Part shown: in pieces, positions 60,718-64,000 of the stretch
Position numbering within the stretch: position 1 is the first letter of the stretch
How the letters are laid out: every line of letters starts with the position of its first letter
Source: Paenibacillus donghaensis
Lineage (GTDB): Bacteria > Bacillota > Bacilli > Paenibacillales > Paenibacillaceae
Direction of reading: 5' to 3'
NCBI RefSeq assembly: GCF_002192415.1
Contig: NZ_CP021780.1
Span: forward strand, 7,316,001 to 7,380,000
DNA length: 64,000 nt
Made by a program: the position numbers and the translations under genes
Notes under the pieces: model-generated
What the model saw: the letters and a program-made list of their open reading frames with translations, nothing else
Told to the model about the DNA's origin: nothing
The model's database searches: none

Positions 60718-62529
60718 TTATTCCACCCAAGCCACCAGCCGGGGGAATTCGTCCAGAATGGAATCATACTGCTCCTTCCAGCCGTATTGTCCATCAGGAT
60801 CAAGCTGCATGTAGCGCAAATATTTCTCCAGCCGGTATTCCGGCTTCGACCAGCCAAGATGCTTCAGCCGCAGATTGCTCAACTGATGGGGCAGCTCAAA
60901 AATATTCTCCGGCAGCCGGCCGCAATGCTGCGGCAATTCATACCACACATAATCGAAATCGCCTCTGTAGCGGAGCAGAAACGGCCGGTAGCTCAGATGG
61001 GAACGCCAGTAGGCATCCTCGCGGTAATGGCTGTCGTTCCAGAAATCATACAGCCGGAAGCAGAACAGATCGACCTGCGGGTCGCGCAGCAGGTCATCAA
61101 TCTCCGTGGCAAACGACGCTTCAAACAGCTCGTCGCTGTCCAGATTCAGAATCCATTCCGGTTCTGTGGCGATAACCGCCTCCCACTGCTGCTTGCGCAG
61201 CTCAATCTCATTGCTAAACTTGGAGCGGGTGTTCCGCACCAGCTGCACAGGAATTCCCTCCAGCACCTCCAGGCAGATTGCTGCTGTGTCATCGGTGCTG
61301 CTATCATCGACAATGACCGCTGCGTCGATGTATTTGCGGTGCTCCTCCAGCACCTGGCGCAGGAAGCGGCCGCCCTCTTTCTTGACGACCATGGTCAGCG
61401 TCAGCTTGGGGCGTGTCAGCGCCGAAGCTGTGCCGGCGGTTATTTCATTGGCTGTGTCAGGAACAGGGCTTGGCTGCGCCGGAGTGGTGTCTGCCACAGC
61501 TTCATGTTCTGGCTGGGCCGAATCTGTAGCGGCTGCAGCGTCCGGAGTGAGAGCTGACGGGGCAGCATCTGTGTCCGTCACAGCTTCCAGGGAGAGTTCT
61601 GGCTGGGCCGAATCTGTAGCAGCTACAGATTCGGAGGCCAGCTGTGGCTGCTCCGATTCCAGTGCTGCTGCGTTCAACTGAGGCAACGGCTCGGACAGCC
61701 CGCTGGCGTGCTGCCCGCCGCCGTTCTGCTTAATGAAATCGGCCACCTTCCCCAGATCACTGTCCCTGTACAGGTGCAGCGCGGGGTAATGGGTGTCGAC
61801 GAACAGCGGAATTCCAAGCGCGGCGGCGCGGATGCAGAAGTGGCGATCTTCTCCCCAGTAGGAGATATTCTTGACTTGATGGTAGCTGGCGCCGGTGAGG
61901 ATGGCCTTGCGGCTAATCAGGGTGCAGGCGCCCAGGCCGCCAACCTCGTAGATGCCCGGTTCTTTAAGCTTGGCCAGGAATTCATGGAACCGGCGGTTAA
62001 TTTCCTCCGGCTTCAGCTGTTCTCCGGGCAGCAGCTCCCACTGATTGTATTCATCATGCATCCATACCTGGGGCTGGTGCAGCGTACCCGGCTGCCACTG
62101 GGTCCAGAATACCTCGGAGATGATATCTTTGTCAGTGCTGATGAGATGCTTCAACGTATCGGGATGAAGAATGAGGTCGGAATCAATCAGGAAAAGATAA
62201 TCATATTCCAGCGTTCCGGCCCGCTGAATCATCAGATTCTTGAAGTTGGCTACTTTCCAGACCAGATTCGAGTTCCAGAAATGGGTGGTGTCATTGCGGA
62301 TATAGGCATCCCGGTAGCCGGAGGGCTGAATCAGTATATGGCTGCCCGGAGGCTCGAACTGCTTCAGCAGCAGGCGTGAGGCGTCGTCTTCATTGTCATC
62401 GATCAGAAAATAGTCAAGCTGAAGCCCCTCCGTGTCTAACCGGAGCAGGGACTCCAGAAACGGCTGCAGAATATGCGGCTTCTGGTGAATCGGGCTGCCG
62501 AGCAGCACACGTGTGTTGTTGTCCTTCAT
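60718..62529 (-). CDS. Two-domain glycosyltransferase with repetitive linker
   Basis: 603 residues behind AGGAG. The N-terminal domain (1-270) has VLLGSPIHQKPHILQPFLES, LDYFLIDDNEDD and FLIDSDLILHPD, a GT-A fold with a D-x-D-type site. An Ala/Asp/Pro-rich linker of about 100 residues, with repeated ATDSAQPE units, leads to a second GT2 domain: TLTMVVKKEGGRFLRQVLEE, VIVDDSSTDDT and ILNLDSDELF. The linker looks expanded by imperfect duplication. Sugar specificity is unknown; the gene stands alone. Confidence 0.85.
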   Translation of the reverse strand: MKDNNTRVLLGSPIHQKPHILQPFLESLLRLDTEGLQLDYFLIDDNEDDASRLLLKQFEPPGSHILIQPSGYRDAYIRNDTTHFWNSNLVWKVANFKNLMIQRAGTLEYDYLFLIDSDLILHPDTLKHLISTDKDIISEVFWTQWQPGTLHQPQVWMHDEYNQWELLPGEQLKPEEINRRFHEFLAKLKEPGIYEVGGLGACTLISRKAILTGASYHQVKNISYWGEDRHFCIRAAALGIPLFVDTHYPALHLYRDSDLGKVADFIKQNGGGQHASGLSEPLPQLNAAALESEQPQLASESVAATDSAQPELSLEAVTDTDAAPSALTPDAAAATDSAQPEHEAVADTTPAQPSPVPDTANEITAGTASALTRPKLTLTMVVKKEGGRFLRQVLEEHRKYIDAAVIVDDSSTDDTAAICLEVLEGIPVQLVRNTRSKFSNEIELRKQQWEAVIATEPEWILNLDSDELFEASFATEIDDLLRDPQVDLFCFRLYDFWNDSHYREDAYWRSHLSYRPFLLRYRGDFDYVWYELPQHCGRLPENIFELPHQLSNLRLKHLGWSKPEYRLEKYLRYMQLDPDGQYGWKEQYDSILDEFPRLVAWVE

Positions 62530-62756
62530 CGCTGGCCTAACTCCTCCTGTCCATAGCTGTTATAGAGTATATGTGTTTAACATATTCAATATAGTCAGGC
62601 AGGGACTGAGCACAGCGGTTTATTTCTGAATATAGGACGCCGGGCTAACCCATTCTGATCCAACTGTCGCTCCAGCCGAATAAGTTACTTATAGGGAGTT
62701 TCTCATGCGAAATGAGTAGATTGGGTCCTCAGACCCAATTCTAGAAGCTCGAAAAA

Positions 62757-63020
62757 TTAATTAGTTGCGAAAACGCATCTAATTAGCCGGTTTTTTTCAT
62801 TTTAGAGGAAATAAGTGCGAATACGCACCTATTTTGGACGTTTGAGCGTTCCAGGAGTGATTTACTCGAAATTAGTTGCAGATTTGCACTTATTCGACTG
62901 CTAATGGACGTTTCGGTTGAATTTAGTTGCAGTTTTGCATCTAATTCTCTGAAAGCTCTACGACAGCACTCTAAATCCTCGCTGGAACCTAAGTAGTAAC
63001 CAGTTTCGCATCTATTTGCT
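62757..63020. repeat. Family B multi-hairpin cluster (element E4), homologous to E2
   Basis: Palindromes at about 62759-62787, 62809-62834, 62872-62896 and 62921-62946 have loops of four to six bases between TGC and GCA. The order and the intervening text match 23463-23707. The cluster ends CCTAAGTAGTAACC then AGTTTCGCATCTATTT. The interval 62530-63297 shows only repeats, a tandem array and a terminator; no gene. Confidence 0.65.
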
Positions 63021-63050
63021 TCAAGCGTGCCAGACAAACTTCTAAATCCT

Positions 63051-63102
63051 CTCTGTAACTTAACTCTGTAACCTAACTCTGTAACCTAACTCTCTAACTT
63101 AA
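63051..63102. repeat. Four 13-bp tandem repeats
   Basis: CTCTGTAACYTAA repeated four times (the last as CTCTCTAACTTAA), followed by CTCGCTGAG and then GAGTAGTAAC. It looks like expansion of part of an E-element right end. Confidence 0.75.
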
Positions 63103-63200
63103 CTCGCTGAGATTTGAGTAGTAACGCAGCCTCTTTTTACAGTCTTCTTCCGTTGCATGCTACTCTCCCGGTTACAGCGACAAGGTACAGCATTAAGCCA

Positions 63201-63236
63201 AACAGGCACCCCCGAATCAACCCGGGAGTGCCTGTA
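63201..63236 (-). terminator. Intrinsic terminator of the metallophosphoesterase gene
   Basis: CAGGCACCCCCG at 63203-63214 pairs with CGGGAGTGCCTG at 63223-63234 (one mismatch), 62 bases past the stop on the minus strand, with a short TTT beyond. Confidence 0.7.
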
Positions 63237-63297
63237 GCTGTGTATGGCGACTGTTAATCGCATGTAGGTTAGATCGTCGAATCAAAAGTTAGAAGCT

Positions 63298-64000
63298 TCA
63301 GCTGCTGGAACTCACGGTGTCCAGGTTCAACGCCACCTCATACTGCGCCGAATCGATCCAGGCGGCATTCATGAAATCCCTGCCCCGGACAACAACCCGG
63401 TCAGAGTAGACCTCCACATAATAGCCTTGGCTGCCAGTCTTGTGTTTGTCCTCATTGGTCCACAGGTAAGCTACCGAGGACGCATTAAACATGGTGGCTG
63501 TCCGGCCGTGGCCGGGGAACATTGTATTGTCCACCTCCAGCTCCCAGTGGGTGTGCCCCGTGAAGAGCAGGGTCTGTGGGAACTTCGCCAGAATGGACCG
63601 CAGCTGCTGGTCCTGGGTCACGCCGTACCATTCCTGAGCTTCCAATGAGCCTGCTACCGTATCCTTCAGCGGCTGGTGCAGGAACAGGAATACGGGACGG
63701 GCACCCGCTGTCTGCTCATTCGTGACCCGCTGACCTGCCATACGCTCGCTTGCATCTCGTTCACCGGCCGCCTGCTCGCCAGCACTCCGCCCATCGGCAA
63801 CGCGTACACCGGCCGCCTGCTCGTCAGCAGTCGACACCTCCGCAACGCGGCCAGCCATAACGCTCTCACCCTCGGCCTCCACGCCAGCGGTCCGACCTCC
63901 CGCATCCTGCCAGTCAGCAACCGCGCCCCCCGGCCCTTGCTCGTCCAGCTTCTGCTCCAGCCACTGGAGCTGCTGCTCGGAGAGGTCGCAGAAGGAAGGC
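63298..64000 (-). CDS. Metallophosphoesterase, C-terminal part (5' end outside window), with low-complexity insert
   Basis: The frame is open from the window edge to a TGA at 63298, about 234 residues. It begins inside the domain with LSEQQLQWLEQKL, a usual metallophosphoesterase segment. VFLFLHQPL (metal-ligand His) and TLLFTGHTHWELEVDN (GHxH) follow, then a beta-rich C-terminus. Between LEQKL and RPVFLFLHQPL, where these enzymes normally have only a few residues, sit about 80 residues of Ala/Gly/Glu/Arg-rich imperfect repeats of the form VRVADGRSAGEQAAG. An internal GTG or ATG in this insert is not a plausible start. Confidence 0.8.
   Translation of the reverse strand, partial: PSFCDLSEQQLQWLEQKLDEQGPGGAVADWQDAGGRTAGVEAEGESVMAGRVAEVSTADEQAAGVRVADGRSAGEQAAGERDASERMAGQRVTNEQTAGARPVFLFLHQPLKDTVAGSLEAQEWYGVTQDQQLRSILAKFPQTLLFTGHTHWELEVDNTMFPGHGRTATMFNASSVAYLWTNEDKHKTGSQGYYVEVYSDRVVVRGRDFMNAAWIDSAQYEVALNLDTVSSSS

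Noticed and set aside
60640..61557. A 305-codon plus-strand frame
   Set aside because: Antisense to the two-domain glycosyltransferase gene; composition is that of a shadow frame with no domain.

Overview
The window looks like chromosomal DNA of a Paenibacillus-type endospore former. Evidence: strong GGAGG ribosome sites, sporulation and germination genes (spore-coat transglutaminase Tgl, a Spo0E-like phosphatase, a GerA-family receptor operon), YesM/YesN two-component pairs beside LplB/LplC-type sugar permeases, and large secreted multidomain glycosidases. No rRNA, tRNA, CRISPR array, intact insertion sequence or prophage was seen. The species is not assignable from the sequence alone.

Layout. 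1-3.05 kb: a minus-strand operon of an N-formylglutamate-amidohydrolase-like protein, a membrane-anchored protein with repeated beta motifs, and a divergent FolC/Mur-ligase-like protein cut by the window edge. 3.2-5.15 kb: uridine kinase and a threonine-aldolase-family enzyme. 5.2-11.2 kb: a minus-strand surface-polysaccharide cluster (three GT2 glycosyltransferases, a pyruvyl-transferase-like protein, a flippase). 11.5-15.35 kb: an M20 amidase, alanine dehydrogenase with Rex/Fnr-like dyads upstream, and an Rpn-family nuclease with a possible gene-within-gene. 16-18.1 kb: a PucR regulator and tgl. 18.2-35.4 kb: a carbohydrate locus with sensor kinase/response regulator, two solute-binding proteins, two permeases, a repeat-bearing secreted glycosidase, a GH3 enzyme and an unrecognised enzyme carrying 108-bp tandem repeats.

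36.5-44.3 kb: hflX behind an attenuator-like leader, a decayed chemotaxis-receptor pseudogene, and a SNF2 helicase/SWIM protein pair. 44.5-49.2 kb: a membrane AraC regulator, an orphan TctC-type binding protein and a 2-keto-3-deoxygluconate permease. 50.2-53.8 kb: a VOC protein, a WYL regulator and an adaA-adaB-alkA alkylation-repair operon. 53.9-58.5 kb: a Spo0E-like gene and an A+T-richer germination-receptor operon. 58.8-64 kb: GNAT, SDR, a two-domain glycosyltransferase and a metallophosphoesterase that runs off the end.

The most unusual content is intergenic. Most long gaps hold clusters of small imperfect palindromes belonging to several families (called A to G here). Many share one plan: conserved arms around a TGYR-N4-YRCA core with a variable loop. 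Several clusters are bounded by inverted copies of a GGTTACTACTTAGG end, as in non-autonomous mobile elements. One family is a hairpin with a conserved 5x5 internal loop and a compensatory base-pair change between copies. A second theme is in-frame tandem-repeat or low-complexity expansion inside several unrelated proteins.
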